8,362 nt of DNA from Flavobacteriaceae bacterium (GTDB lineage Bacteria; Bacteroidota; Bacteroidia; Flavobacteriales; Flavobacteriaceae). The DNA is taken from contig JAUXCI010000108.1 in NCBI GenBank assembly GCA_030618945.1, positions 1 through 8,362 of the forward strand. The letters are read 5' to 3'. The notes below the pieces were generated by a model. It was not told the DNA's origin. It ran no database searches and saw nothing but the letters and a program-made list of their open reading frames with translations. Position numbers and translations under genes: made by a program. Below are positions 1 to 6,302 of the stretch, piece by piece. Within the stretch, counting starts at the first letter, position 1, and each line of letters starts with the position of its first letter.

Positions 1-1
1 G

Positions 2-430
2 GGTGATCAGGCTGTAGGCGGTGAGCGCCCAAGCAGTGATCATCCTTCGCGCTCTGCTTTGTTAGAAATGATACAAAGTGCCCAAAAAATGGGAATGAAA
101 CTTATCATTACTACCGATCATGGCACGATTAACACCTCTAAACCTTCAAAAGTTGTTGGAGATAAAAATATCAGTTCCAACCTGAGGTATAAAACTGGCA
201 GAAGTTTAAGTTTTAACGAAAAAGAAGTTTTTGAAGTTAAAGAACCAAAAGAAGTTCACCTTCCTGCCTTGAACATTAGCAGCTCTTTTATATTTGCCAA
301 AGAAGACTATTTCTTCGCCTACCCCAATAACTACAACCATTATGTAAAGTATTATAAAAATACTTACCAACACGGAGGTATCTCATTGGAGGAAATGATT
401 ATTCCCTGTATTACCTTTGAGCCCAAATAA
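2..430 (+). CDS. porX: PorX-like response regulator/PglZ phosphatase, C-terminal fragment (5' end outside window)
   Basis: The frame is open from base 2 to the TAA at 428-430, giving the last 142 codons of a longer protein. From about base 59 it reads like the C-terminal PglZ (alkaline phosphatase superfamily) domain of PorX. A TTDHGT motif supplies metal-ligand Asp (116-118) and His (119-121). It is followed by a conserved SSSFIFAKEDYFFAYPNN stretch and a QHGGISLEEMIIP segment whose His (371-373) is the expected late metal ligand. PorX is known as an orphan-type response regulator that acts with PorY in controlling type IX secretion; its PglZ domain is a zinc-dependent phosphodiesterase. The receiver domain would lie upstream, outside the window. 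Oddity: bases 1-60 have 36 G/C of 60 against 20 of 60 in the next 60, and the residues encoded before the SALLEMI segment do not look like PorX, so the extreme 5' end may be a junction or artefact. The TTG at 59 is not a plausible true start. Confidence 0.85.
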   Translation, partial: GDQAVGGERPSSDHPSRSALLEMIQSAQKMGMKLIITTDHGTINTSKPSKVVGDKNISSNLRYKTGRSLSFNEKEVFEVKEPKEVHLPALNISSSFIFAKEDYFFAYPNNYNHYVKYYKNTYQHGGISLEEMIIPCITFEPK

Positions 431-625
431 TGGAGGTTCTTAAATGAAATTAGAATCAAATTTTGGTTAGAGTTACTCCTAAAAATGGGAAATTCTTTAT
501 TTGACGTTTAATTTTTGTTTTAAACGCGGATAACTATGTTATTTTTTTAGGATTTTATAAGTTATTTTACAAAGAATTTCATCAATTTTGTACTATCAAA
601 TTAACTCGTATTACCTAAATTACAA
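431..625. other. Non-coding gap between porX and serC with two inverted repeats
   Basis: These 195 AT-rich bases hold no credible gene; the ATG at 444 opens only an 8-codon frame. Two inverted repeats are visible. The arms CGTTTAA (505-511) and TTAAACG (520-526) form a perfect 7-bp hairpin with an 8-base loop. An outer pair, TCCTAAAAA (477-485) and TTTTTAGGA (544-552), is also a perfect complement (9 bp) and encloses the first hairpin. Neither is a textbook terminator, although a T run lies at 542-548. They may end porX transcription or structure the serC leader. Confidence 0.5.
583..590 (+). promoter_or_regulatory. Possible -7 promoter element for serC-serA
   Basis: CAATTTTG matches the Bacteroidota -7 consensus TAnnTTTG at five of six fixed positions. 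It sits 35 bases before the serC start. No clear TTTG -33 element is seen at the usual distance, so this is a weak prediction. Confidence 0.3.
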
Positions 626-1687
626 ATGATGAAAAAACATAATTTTAGCGCTGGCCCTTGCATCCTTCCTCAGGAAGTTCTGCAAAAGGCATCTGAGGCA
701 ATTGTAAACTTTAATGGTTTAGACCTTTCTCTAATAGAAATCTCGCATAGAAGCGCGGATTTTGTAGCCGTTATGGAAAAAGCCAAAGACCTTGCGCTTG
801 AACTTCTAGATTTAAAGGATAAAGGATATTCAGCACTATTTCTTCAAGGTGGAGCAAGTCTTGAGTTTTTAATGGTTCCTTACAATGTTCTTCCAATAGG
901 TGGAAAATCTGCTTATATCAATACTGGAACCTGGAGTTCAAAAGCTATCAAAGAAGCAAAATTACTCGGTGAGGTTGTTGAAATTGCTTCATCAAAAGAC
1001 AGTAATTTTAATTATATACCTAAAGATTACAACATCCCAGATGACGTTACATATGTGCATTGCACAAGTAATAACACCATTTTTGGAACCCAAATGAAAG
1101 AATTTCCAATAACAGATAAACTTTTAGTATGTGATATGAGTTCAGACATTTTTTCGAGAAAACTGGATTTCTCTCAGTTCGATCTGATCTATGCTGGAGC
1201 TCAAAAGAACATGGGACCTGCAGGAACCACCTTGGTTATTGTAAAAGATTCCATCCTGGGAAAAACAGGTCGACAAATTCCTTCAATGCTTGATTATCAA
1301 ATTCATATCGATAAAGAAAGCATGTATAATACGCCTGCTGTTTTTCCTGTTTACGTGTCCATGCTAACACTCGAATGGTTAAAGAATCTAGGAGGTGTTG
1401 AAGCTGTTGAAAAATTAAATGACGCTAAGGCTAACTTACTTTACAATGAAATTGACAGCAACCCCTTGTTTAAGGGTGTCGCTAAAAAAGAAGATCGATC
1501 CAATATGAATGTCACATTCGTTTTGACCGATGATAGTAAAAAGCAACGCTTTGATGAACTTTGGAAAGCTGCGGGTATTAGCGGTATTAATGGCCATAGA
1601 TCAGTTGGAGGTTACCGTGCCAGCATATATAATGCCATGCCTATTGAAAGCATTCAGGTCCTGGTAGACGCCATGCAAGCCATTTAA
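626..1687 (+). CDS. serC: 3-phosphoserine/phosphohydroxythreonine aminotransferase SerC
   Basis: This PLP-dependent cytoplasmic transaminase converts 3-phosphohydroxypyruvate plus glutamate to O-phosphoserine and 2-oxoglutarate, the second step of serine synthesis. The same family also serves in PLP synthesis on the phosphohydroxythreonine substrate. The 353-residue length is normal for the family. The N-terminus carries the diagnostic HNFSAGP (residues 5-11), followed by SLIEISHRS (35-43) and LFLQGGAS (71-78). The PLP-binding lysine is K194 in the AGAQKNMGPAG segment, and C-terminal INGHRSVGGYRASIYNA (321-337) is the phosphate/substrate-binding end. Two ATG codons are tandem (626 and 629); the second gives the MKKHNFSAGP start common in relatives, so the start may be three bases later. 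There is no Shine-Dalgarno sequence, as expected for Bacteroidota. serA follows after 32 bases on the same strand, so the two form an operon. Confidence 0.97.
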   Translation: MMKKHNFSAGPCILPQEVLQKASEAIVNFNGLDLSLIEISHRSADFVAVMEKAKDLALELLDLKDKGYSALFLQGGASLEFLMVPYNVLPIGGKSAYINTGTWSSKAIKEAKLLGEVVEIASSKDSNFNYIPKDYNIPDDVTYVHCTSNNTIFGTQMKEFPITDKLLVCDMSSDIFSRKLDFSQFDLIYAGAQKNMGPAGTTLVIVKDSILGKTGRQIPSMLDYQIHIDKESMYNTPAVFPVYVSMLTLEWLKNLGGVEAVEKLNDAKANLLYNEIDSNPLFKGVAKKEDRSNMNVTFVLTDDSKKQRFDELWKAAGISGINGHRSVGGYRASIYNAMPIESIQVLVDAMQAI

Positions 1688-1719
1688 TTAAAAATTATAT
1701 TAAAACTAAAAACTACAAA

Positions 1720-2670
1720 ATGAAAGTATTAGCGAACGACGGATTAGCAACAACGGGTGTTATCGGATTGGAAAAAGCCGGTTTTGAGGTTATTTTACAA
1801 ACCGTTGCGCAAGAACAACTTGTAACTTACATCAACGATAATAAAATTTCAGCTCTTTTGGTTCGAAGCGCCACTAAAGTAAGAAAGGATATTATTGACA
1901 ACTGTCCCTCTTTAAAAATAATTGGTAGAGGTGGCGTAGGCATGGATAATATAGACGTTGAATACGCCAGAGAAAAGGGAATCAAAGTAATCAATACACC
2001 TGCTGCATCATCACATTCTGTAGCTGAACTGGTTTTTGCTCATTTATTTGGTATGGTTCGCTTTTTACATGATTCCAATCAAAACATGCCTTTAGAAGGT
2101 GATTCTAAATTTAAAGAGTTAAAGAAGGCCTACGCAAAGGGAGTAGAATTAAAAGGAAAAACCCTTGGTATCCTGGGGTTTGGCAGAATTGGTCAGGCCA
2201 CTGCTAAAATAGGTTTGGGAGTTGGAATGAAAATTATTGCTTTTGATCCCTTTATTGAAAAAGCCAATTTGAAATTGGATTTTTTCGATGGACAAAGCCT
2301 TAGTTTTGACATTGATACCATTTCCAAGGAAGAAGTTTTAAAACAAGCTGATTTTATTTCATTACACGTACCTGCGCAGCAAGATTATGTGATTGGAACC
2401 AAAGAATTTGAGATCATAAAAAAAGGAGCGGGAATTGTTAATGCTGCCCGAGGAGGAGTCATTGATGAAAAAGCACTTATCCTTGCCTTAGAACAAGGAA
2501 AAGTCTCAAATGCTGCTCTAGACGTTTTTGAAAATGAGCCAAGTCCGGAGATCAGTCTCTTGATGAATCCTAATATTTCTTTGACGCCTCATATTGGTGC
2601 AGCCACGCAAGAAGCTCAAGATAGAATTGGTGAAGAACTGGCTGCTCAGATCATTGACATACTTGCTTAA
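1720..2670 (+). CDS. serA: D-3-phosphoglycerate dehydrogenase (ACT-less SerA)
   Basis: This NAD-dependent D-2-hydroxyacid dehydrogenase is expected to oxidise 3-phosphoglycerate to 3-phosphohydroxypyruvate, the first step of serine synthesis and the step feeding SerC. The Rossmann motif GFGRIG is at residues 153-158, with D176 (AFDPF) at the end of the second strand as the likely NAD-ribose-binding acid. The catalytic triad is visible: R244 (NAARGG), E273 (ENEP) and H291 (TPHIGAATQEAQ). At 316 residues it stops right after the catalytic/NAD domains and has no ACT regulatory domain, so serine feedback by the usual ACT route is not expected. An insertion at about 181-205, containing FFDGQ, follows D176 and lengthens the loop compared with generic PGDHs. 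The substrate is inferred from similarity and from the adjacent serC; a related 2-hydroxyacid dehydrogenase is the only realistic alternative. A strong terminator follows at 2692. Confidence 0.93.
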   Translation: MKVLANDGLATTGVIGLEKAGFEVILQTVAQEQLVTYINDNKISALLVRSATKVRKDIIDNCPSLKIIGRGGVGMDNIDVEYAREKGIKVINTPAASSHSVAELVFAHLFGMVRFLHDSNQNMPLEGDSKFKELKKAYAKGVELKGKTLGILGFGRIGQATAKIGLGVGMKIIAFDPFIEKANLKLDFFDGQSLSFDIDTISKEEVLKQADFISLHVPAQQDYVIGTKEFEIIKKGAGIVNAARGGVIDEKALILALEQGKVSNAALDVFENEPSPEISLLMNPNISLTPHIGAATQEAQDRIGEELAAQIIDILA

Positions 2671-2691
2671 AAATTATCATTTTTTTACATC

Positions 2692-2735
2692 AATAGAGAT
2701 TTATGAATTCAATAATAAATCTCTATTTTTGTTTT
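2692..2735 (+). terminator. Intrinsic terminator after serC-serA
   Basis: A perfect 13-bp inverted repeat, AATAGAGATTTAT at 2692-2704 and ATAAATCTCTATT at 2715-2727, encloses a 10-base loop. The right arm runs into T-rich sequence (TTTTTGTTTT, 2726-2735). It begins 22 bases after the serA stop codon. It separates the serC-serA pair from the DUF1015-yggS pair, at least partly. Confidence 0.85.
2724..2731 (+). promoter_or_regulatory. Possible -7 promoter element for DUF1015-yggS, overlapping the terminator
   Basis: TATTTTTG is an exact match to the Bacteroidota -7 consensus TAnnTTTG. It overlaps the right arm and T tract of the upstream terminator. Transcription would start near 2738 and leave a leader of about 45 bases before the ATG at 2784. 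The -33 element is poor: the nearest candidate is TTTATG at 2700-2705. An exact match inside a T-rich terminator tail could be chance. Confidence 0.35.
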
Positions 2736-2783
2736 AAAATAAGCGTATATCATATCCCATTAAATTCATTCTAAAAACTTTTC

Positions 2784-4019
2784 ATGGCTATAGTCAAACC
2801 CTTTCAAGCGATTCGGCCTACCAGAGATAAGGTGGCACTAGTTACTACACGATCCTATGAGATTTATAATAAAAAAGAATTGAGTGACATCCTAAGGTTG
2901 AACCCTTTTTCCTTTTTACACGTTCTCAGTCCAGGATTCAAGTTTAACAAAACTGTACATGGAAAGAAACGTTTTAAGATGGTTCACAACCGCTATTCTG
3001 AATTTAAGGAAAACGGTATTTTCCAAAAAGATGATAAACCTTGTTATTATCTTCATCAAAAATCATATGGTGGCCTCACTTTTTGGGGTATAATCGCCCT
3101 GGCTTCAGTTGAAGACTATCAAAACAACATCATCAAAAAGCATGAAAAAACTTTAAGTGGTAGAGAAGAATTATTTGGTAATTACCTTGAGGTTACCGGG
3201 TTTAATGCTGAACCTGTACTAATTACCTATCCCGACGATGTTTTTCTAAGTTCCTTAATTGATAAATACAGAAAGGTACGAGCAGAATATGAGTTTACAA
3301 CAAATAAAAACAGAACCCATTTACTCTGGCTAATTGATGATGAAGATGAAGTTGCTAGCATATCTCATGCTTTTGAAAAAATGCCTGCTGTTTATATAGC
3401 AGACGGACATCACAGAACGGCATCATCCAATTATTTATGCAAAAAAATGGCAAGCGCTAAAGATGATACTGCGAAACAGCTGAGTAAATTTTTTATGGCC
3501 TATTTTATTCCAGAATCAAACTTAAAAATAACTTCGTTTTATCGTTTTTTGAACAATCTTAACGGCTTGACAAAAAAAGAATTTTTAATTGCCCTTGACG
3601 AAAATTTTAGAATAAAGAATATGGGTGATCGCTTTTACAAACCATCAAAAAAGCATCATTTTTCAATGTACCTGGATGGCGATTTCTATAAATTATATAT
3701 AAGGAAGTCTCGATTAAATCCATTAAACGTACTTGATGATCTAGACTCTCAAATCTTATTCAAATATATTCTTGAGCCCATTTTAGGAATTCATGATCCT
3801 TCCCATGATAAGAATATTTCTTATGTACCTGAAATAGGTAATGAAATGCAACTTAAGAATCTCGTTGATTCACAAGAATTCAGTGTAGGATTTGGTAGCT
3901 TCCCCATATCAGTTGAACAATTAAAATCCGTTGCAGATAACAACCTTAGCATGCCACCAAAAAGCACCTATGTAGAACCTAAATTACGTAGCGGTCTCAC
4001 GATTTATCAATTAAAGTAA
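2784..4019 (+). CDS. DUF1015 family protein in a serine-synthesis neighbourhood
   Basis: The 411-residue cytoplasmic protein has no signal peptide or membrane segment. It has the marks of the DUF1015 family: the N-terminal IVKPFQAIRPT (residues 3-13), a KKHEKT segment (118-123), the central ADGHHRTAS motif (206-214) and the C-terminal MPPKSTYVEPKLRSGL (390-405). Its length is normal for the family, whose biochemical function I cannot name with certainty. It lies just downstream of serC-serA, after a terminator, and 22 bases before yggS, with which it is probably co-transcribed. The DGHHR motif is reminiscent of the short signature motifs of the sulfiredoxin/ParB-like fold, which includes free-serine kinases such as archaeal SerK and SbnI. 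Together with the neighbours this suggests work on serine or phosphoserine, but that is inference. The ATG at 2784 begins the family's conserved N-terminus, so the start is secure. Confidence 0.88.
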   Translation: MAIVKPFQAIRPTRDKVALVTTRSYEIYNKKELSDILRLNPFSFLHVLSPGFKFNKTVHGKKRFKMVHNRYSEFKENGIFQKDDKPCYYLHQKSYGGLTFWGIIALASVEDYQNNIIKKHEKTLSGREELFGNYLEVTGFNAEPVLITYPDDVFLSSLIDKYRKVRAEYEFTTNKNRTHLLWLIDDEDEVASISHAFEKMPAVYIADGHHRTASSNYLCKKMASAKDDTAKQLSKFFMAYFIPESNLKITSFYRFLNNLNGLTKKEFLIALDENFRIKNMGDRFYKPSKKHHFSMYLDGDFYKLYIRKSRLNPLNVLDDLDSQILFKYILEPILGIHDPSHDKNISYVPEIGNEMQLKNLVDSQEFSVGFGSFPISVEQLKSVADNNLSMPPKSTYVEPKLRSGLTIYQLK

Positions 4020-4041
4020 AGTTTAAATAAAAATATTGTAA

Positions 4042-4704
4042 ATGTTTATAAAAGAGAATCTTATATCGTTTAAAAAACAGCTGCCTGAAGATGTTTCGCT
4101 TGTGGCAGTTTCAAAAACTAAACCCGTATCTGACATAAAAGAAGCTTATGACTCAGGGCAACGCATTTTTGGGGAAAACAAAATTCAGGAAATGGTCAGT
4201 AAATATGATGTCCTTCCTAAAGATATACAGTGGCACATGATAGGCCACCTCCAAAGCAACAAGATAAAATATATGGCTCATTTTGTGGATCTTATTCATG
4301 GAGTTGACAGTTTAAGTACATTAAAGGAAATAGACAAACAAGCCAGGAAACACCAAAGACTTATCAATTGTTTGCTTCAAGTCAAAATTGCAAAAGAAGA
4401 CTCGAAATTTGGCTTAAGTATTGAAGATACACAAAGTGTTTTAAGTTCAGAAGCCCTGTCAAATATGAAAAATTTACAGGTGGTGGGACTTATGGGAATG
4501 GCTAGTTTTACATCAGATATGGAAGAAGTTTCTAAGGAGTTTAGCAATCTTAAGTCATTATATGATAAATTGAACAAGGAAAATCACAAACTTTCCATTC
4601 TTTCCATGGGAATGAGTGGTGATTATAAAATTGCCATTGAAAACGGGAGCAACATGCTTCGTGTTGGCAGCGCCATTTTTGGACTCAGAAATTATATTGC
4701 TTAA
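4042..4704 (+). CDS. yggS: YggS/PROSC family PLP homeostasis protein
   Basis: This is a small single-domain PLP-binding protein with the fold-type III (alanine racemase-like) barrel but no known catalytic activity; the family controls free and enzyme-bound PLP levels. The PLP lysine is K25 in VAVSKTKP (21-28). Further family motifs are RIFGENKIQEM (41-51), WHMIGHLQSNK (64-74), GLMGMAS (149-155) and the phosphate-binding SMGMSGDYKIAI (188-199), ending with RVGSAIFGLR (207-216). The 220 residues match the usual length, with a short N-terminus compared with E. coli YggS. It follows the DUF1015 gene by 22 bases and probably shares its transcript. Location close to serC, a PLP enzyme, fits a cofactor-supply role without proving it. 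It converges with holA, with 44 bases between the stop codons. Confidence 0.95.
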   Translation: MFIKENLISFKKQLPEDVSLVAVSKTKPVSDIKEAYDSGQRIFGENKIQEMVSKYDVLPKDIQWHMIGHLQSNKIKYMAHFVDLIHGVDSLSTLKEIDKQARKHQRLINCLLQVKIAKEDSKFGLSIEDTQSVLSSEALSNMKNLQVVGLMGMASFTSDMEEVSKEFSNLKSLYDKLNKENHKLSILSMGMSGDYKIAIENGSNMLRVGSAIFGLRNYIA

Positions 4705-4742
4705 AATTTAACAGCTGACTCTAGGCTGCTTTTATATTCAAA

Positions 4743-4765
4743 TTAAAATCAATGCATGATTTTAA
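4743..4765 (-). terminator. AT-rich hairpin over the holA stop codon, possible terminator
   Basis: A perfect 9-bp inverted repeat (TTAAAATCA at 4743-4751, TGATTTTAA at 4757-4765) with a 5-base loop spans the stop codon of holA. Read on the minus strand, T-rich sequence follows but no long T tract, and the stem has only two G-C pairs. A second, weaker stem, CAGC/GCTG, lies in the same convergent gap within about 4711-4728. Either could limit read-through between yggS and holA. Confidence 0.35.
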
Positions 4766-5753
4766 AAAGCAACTCTTTAAGTATTTCACCATGCGGAAGA
4801 TTATTGGCTCCTACCCCTTTGCTTTTCATATCAGCTTCCCTTAAACCAGCAATGACCTGGGCCACCTTTCTCATAGGATAATTTCTCGCCGCACTTTGAT
4901 ATTCATTCACAAAATATGGGTTTATATGCAACATCTTACTAACGTTAATTTTTCCTTTATCCTTTAGCCCATGATACATTAGCAATTGCGTAAAAAAACT
5001 ATTTAGTAAAGAAATAGTCATGACCAAGGGATTGTTTTTTGGATTTTGAGAAAAATAATTAGCGATCTGGTTGGCTTTCTTAAACTCCTTTTCTCCGATC
5101 GCCTTTCTAAGCTCAAAATTGTTAAAATCTTTACTGATTCCAATATTACTCTCAACGTGAATTGCCGTTATGGTTGATCCTTTATCCAGAATGACCATTA
5201 ATTTGTCGAGTTCATTGGTGATTTTAGAAAGGTCGGTTCCTAAAAATTCAACCAGCATATGTCCGGCTTTCGGCTCAATTTGGTATCCCTGATCTCTTAA
5301 AGTACTACTTATCCATTCACTAACCTGATTTTCATATAGTTTCTTACTTTCAAAAAGACATCCTGTATTGGCAATCGCCTTTGACAGTTTCTTCCGCTTA
5401 TCCAGCGTTTTGTATTTATAGCAGATTACCAGGATCGTAGAAGGCTGCGGGTTTTCAGCATAGTTTACTAAATTTTCAATACTTCTCGACAAATCCTGCG
5501 CTTCCTTGACAATAATAACCTGTTTCTCAGCCATCATTGGAAACCTTTTAGCCATTCCAACAACTTCATCAACTGTGACATCTCTTCCATATAACACCAA
5601 TTGATTAAAATCCTTTTCCTCTTCAGGTAAGATACTGTCCTCTATATAGTTAGATATCATATCAATATAATATGCCTCTTCACCCATCAAAAAATAAATG
5701 GGTTTGGTGTTCTTTGATTTAATATCCTCAACGATCTGATTGATTCTATTCAT
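4749..5753 (-). CDS. holA: DNA polymerase III subunit delta
   Basis: HolA is the clamp-loader subunit that binds and opens the beta sliding clamp during replication. The 334-residue length is normal. Family features are the N-terminal PIYFLMGEEAYYID (18-31), the FPMMAEKQVIIVKEA strand segment (71-85) that is typical of delta, a degenerate AAA+ core with no Walker A motif as expected for delta, the GTDLSKITNELDKL helix (172-185), and a helical collar domain ending with LREADMKSKGVG (304-315). The ATG (complement of 5751-5753) gives the usual MNRINQIVEDIK-type start. It is convergent with yggS and divergent from the HsdR-N gene with only 29 bases between start codons, so its promoter must reach into the start of that neighbour. 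Confidence 0.95.
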   Translation of the reverse strand: MNRINQIVEDIKSKNTKPIYFLMGEEAYYIDMISNYIEDSILPEEEKDFNQLVLYGRDVTVDEVVGMAKRFPMMAEKQVIIVKEAQDLSRSIENLVNYAENPQPSTILVICYKYKTLDKRKKLSKAIANTGCLFESKKLYENQVSEWISSTLRDQGYQIEPKAGHMLVEFLGTDLSKITNELDKLMVILDKGSTITAIHVESNIGISKDFNNFELRKAIGEKEFKKANQIANYFSQNPKNNPLVMTISLLNSFFTQLLMYHGLKDKGKINVSKMLHINPYFVNEYQSAARNYPMRKVAQVIAGLREADMKSKGVGANNLPHGEILKELLFKIMH

Positions 5754-5770
5754 AAATTATAGGATTTCCT

Positions 5771-5778
5771 TACTTTTA
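5771..5778 (+). promoter_or_regulatory. Possible -7 element giving a near-leaderless HsdR-N transcript
   Basis: TACTTTTA matches TAnnTTTG except at the last base and lies only four bases before the ATG at 5783. If used, the mRNA would start at or very near the start codon. No TTTG -33 element is seen at normal spacing (a TTG at 5740-5742 is too far), so confidence is low. Confidence 0.25.
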
Positions 5779-5782
5779 CCCC

Positions 5783-6226
5783 ATGACAAACCTAAATCTG
5801 CCAAAATATTCGTTTAGGATCAAAAATAGAGAAAATAAGCTTTATATATTTGATAAGATTCGAAAAAAAGATGTCGTTCTTACAGATGAAGAATGGGTAC
5901 GTCAAAATTTCGTTGAATACCTCAATAAAGAGAAGCAATATCCATTGTCAATTATAGCCTTGGAAAAAAAATGTTTGGTTAATGATATGGTGAGGCGTAC
6001 CGATATTTTGATCTTTGACAAAACCGGGGCACCTTATATCATTGTTGAATGCAAAGCACCCAAAATTAAGATCGACCAAAGTACTTTTGATCAGATAGCC
6101 CGATACAATATGCAATTAAATGCGCAATACTTGATAGTAACGAATGGTTTACAACATTTTTATTGCCAAATGAATCATGATGATAAGAAATATACTTTTT
6201 TACCTGAAATACCAAATTATTCTTAA
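5783..6226 (+). CDS. Stand-alone HsdR N-terminal (PD-(D/E)XK) nuclease-fold protein
   Basis: The 147-residue protein corresponds to the type I restriction endonuclease N-terminal domain family (HSDR_N_2) without helicase or specificity parts. The PD-(D/E)XK active site looks complete: D74 in RRTDILIFD, then E89 and K91 in IIVECKAPK. It is followed by the FDQIARYN helix (102-109) with Q104 and Y108 as the family's Q-x3-Y element. The N-terminus, LNLPKYSFRIKNRENKLYIFD (4-24), is highly typical of Bacteroidota members. No hsdM or hsdS is present, so this is not a working type I restriction system here; its real role is unknown to me. Nuclease activity is possible because the catalytic residues are intact. 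It is divergent from holA and followed after a 76-base gap by the glycosyltransferase, which seems to have its own promoter. Confidence 0.85.
   Translation: MTNLNLPKYSFRIKNRENKLYIFDKIRKKDVVLTDEEWVRQNFVEYLNKEKQYPLSIIALEKKCLVNDMVRRTDILIFDKTGAPYIIVECKAPKIKIDQSTFDQIARYNMQLNAQYLIVTNGLQHFYCQMNHDDKKYTFLPEIPNYS
5787..5794 (-). promoter_or_regulatory. Possible -7 promoter element for holA inside the HsdR-N coding start
   Basis: On the minus strand this reads TAGGTTTG, an exact match to TAnnTTTG. Transcription would begin near 5780 and give a leader of roughly 25 bases before holA. A second exact match (TATTTTTG, complement of 5821-5828) lies further upstream. Neither has a well-spaced TTTG -33 element. 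The site covers codons 2-4 of the divergent gene. Confidence 0.35.
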
Positions 6227-6244
6227 AATCAAAGTGATTTTTAG

Positions 6245-6272
6245 TTTGAATACATGAAAAATCCTATGTTTG
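6245..6272 (+). promoter_or_regulatory. Predicted promoter of the glycosyltransferase gene
   Basis: TATGTTTG at 6265-6272 matches the Bacteroidota -7 consensus TAnnTTTG exactly. A TTTG at 6245-6248 can serve as the -33 element with a 16-base spacer, slightly shorter than usual. The expected transcription start is near 6279, which leaves a short leader before the TTG start codon. This is the best-formed promoter in the window. Confidence 0.55.
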
Positions 6273-6302
6273 TAATCCTTAAAATTGATTAGTTTGTCAA
6301 CC

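Noticed and set aside
444..470. Eight-codon frame starting ATG AAA TTA after porX
   Set aside because: It is too short, and neither it nor the adjacent frames resemble tsaE or another expected neighbour, so a broken gene cannot be supported.
900..1097. 65-codon plus-strand frame inside serC
   Set aside because: It is an out-of-frame shadow within a confident serC reading frame.
4377..4577. 66-codon minus-strand frame inside yggS
   Set aside because: It is a shadow of a well-conserved gene with no own features.
5783..6226. Part of a type I restriction-modification or defence island
   Set aside because: No hsdM, hsdS, helicase, mobile element or other defence gene is present; only the isolated N-terminal domain type is seen among housekeeping genes.
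6241..6248. TTAGTTTG as a second -7 element before the glycosyltransferase (also at 6289-6296)
   Set aside because: The second base is T instead of the required A, and TATGTTTG at 6265-6272 is a full match at a better position.
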